From: Glandiceps talaboti
Taxonomy: Eukaryota; Hemichordata; Enteropneusta; Spengelidae
Reading direction: 5' to 3'
DNA length: 62,000 nucleotides
Assembly: GCF_964340395.1 (NCBI RefSeq)
Contig: NC_135569.1
Location: 3,431,540-3,493,539 of the forward strand
The notes below the pieces were generated by a model that was given only the letters and a program-made list of their open reading frames with translations, had not been told where the DNA came from and did not search any database. The position numbers and the translations under genes were made by a program. This document shows, piece by piece, positions 61,645 through 62,000 of the stretch (the first letter of the stretch is position 1; each line of letters starts with the position of its first letter).

Positions 61645-62000
61645 TTCAGTTCATTGGCTGTACAAGTTTAGTATGTTGAAAGCCTACAGGTCATTGGTTG
61701 TACAAGTCAAGTGTGTTTCCCACAATTTGAATGTGTTGAAAGCCTTCAGTTCATTGGCTGTACAAGTTTACTGTGTTGAAAGCCTTCAATTCATTGGCTG
61801 TACGAGTTTACTGTGTTGAAAGCCTTCAGTTCATTGGCTGTACAAGTTTACTGTGTTGAAAGCCTTCAGTTCATTGGCTGTACAAGTTTACTGTGTTGAA
61901 AGCCTTCAATTCATTGGCTGTACAAATCTAGTGTGTTGAAAGCCTTCAGTCCATTGGCTGTACAAATCTAGTGTGTTGAAAGCCTTCAGTCCATTGGCTG
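61645..62000 (+). repeat. 40-bp minisatellite with inverted CCAAT box, runs off the window
   Basis: Nine copies of GTGTTGAAAGCCTTCAGTTC then ATTGGCTGTACAAGTTTACT. Each has ATTGGCTG, i.e. AGCCAAT on the - strand, the NF-Y CCAAT consensus. The array continues beyond 62000. Confidence 0.93.

Overview
This is eukaryotic nuclear DNA from an animal. Coding exons are split by introns with canonical GT..AG borders, and the non-coding part is AT-rich and full of microsatellites, minisatellites and short inverted-repeat transposons. The three recognised gene families (AGTRAP, LRRC23, CASZ1) and their near-vertebrate protein lengths suggest an invertebrate deuterostome (hemichordate- or cephalochordate-like). 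The sequence alone does not fix the species.

Layout. (1) 1-859: last intron and last coding exon of an AGTRAP-family membrane protein (+ strand, 5' part outside the window). (2) 860-11979: intergenic DNA with decayed repeats. (3) 11980-13894: a complete four-exon AGTRAP paralogue (+), so the two form a tandem pair. (4) 13895-24240: intergenic, with a LINE 3' end, long microsatellites and a foldback element. (5) 24241-31138: complete seven-exon LRRC23 on the - strand (349 aa), a radial-spoke/cilia leucine-rich-repeat protein, with an RFX X-box-like site just upstream of its ATG. (6) 31139-45075: promoter region of LRRC23, then about 13 kb of non-coding DNA that is probably mostly the first intron of CASZ1; it holds several MITEs and two minisatellites. 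(7) 45076-58132: CASZ1 (castor zinc finger transcription factor) on +, ten coding exons, 1745 aa, eleven castor-type zinc fingers. All exon phases join without a break. (8) 58133-62000: downstream minisatellites, one built on a palindromic nuclear-receptor-like site and one on an inverted CCAAT box.

The genes do not form a functional pathway. Their linkage is informative: human CASZ1 and AGTRAP both lie in 1p36, and LRRC23 lies in 12p13 beside ENO2/ATN1, the paralogous counterpart of ENO1/RERE in 1p36. The window therefore looks like the unduplicated ancestral linkage group.

The most unusual structure is a recurring one. Tandem duplications in and next to these genes repeatedly include splice-site sequences: three at CASZ1 exon borders (exons 2, 5 and 8) and four intronic minisatellites whose unit carries a sense-strand donor- or acceptor-like motif. 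In addition, CASZ1 exon 2, which can be skipped without a frameshift, is flanked by a perfect 37-bp inverted repeat.
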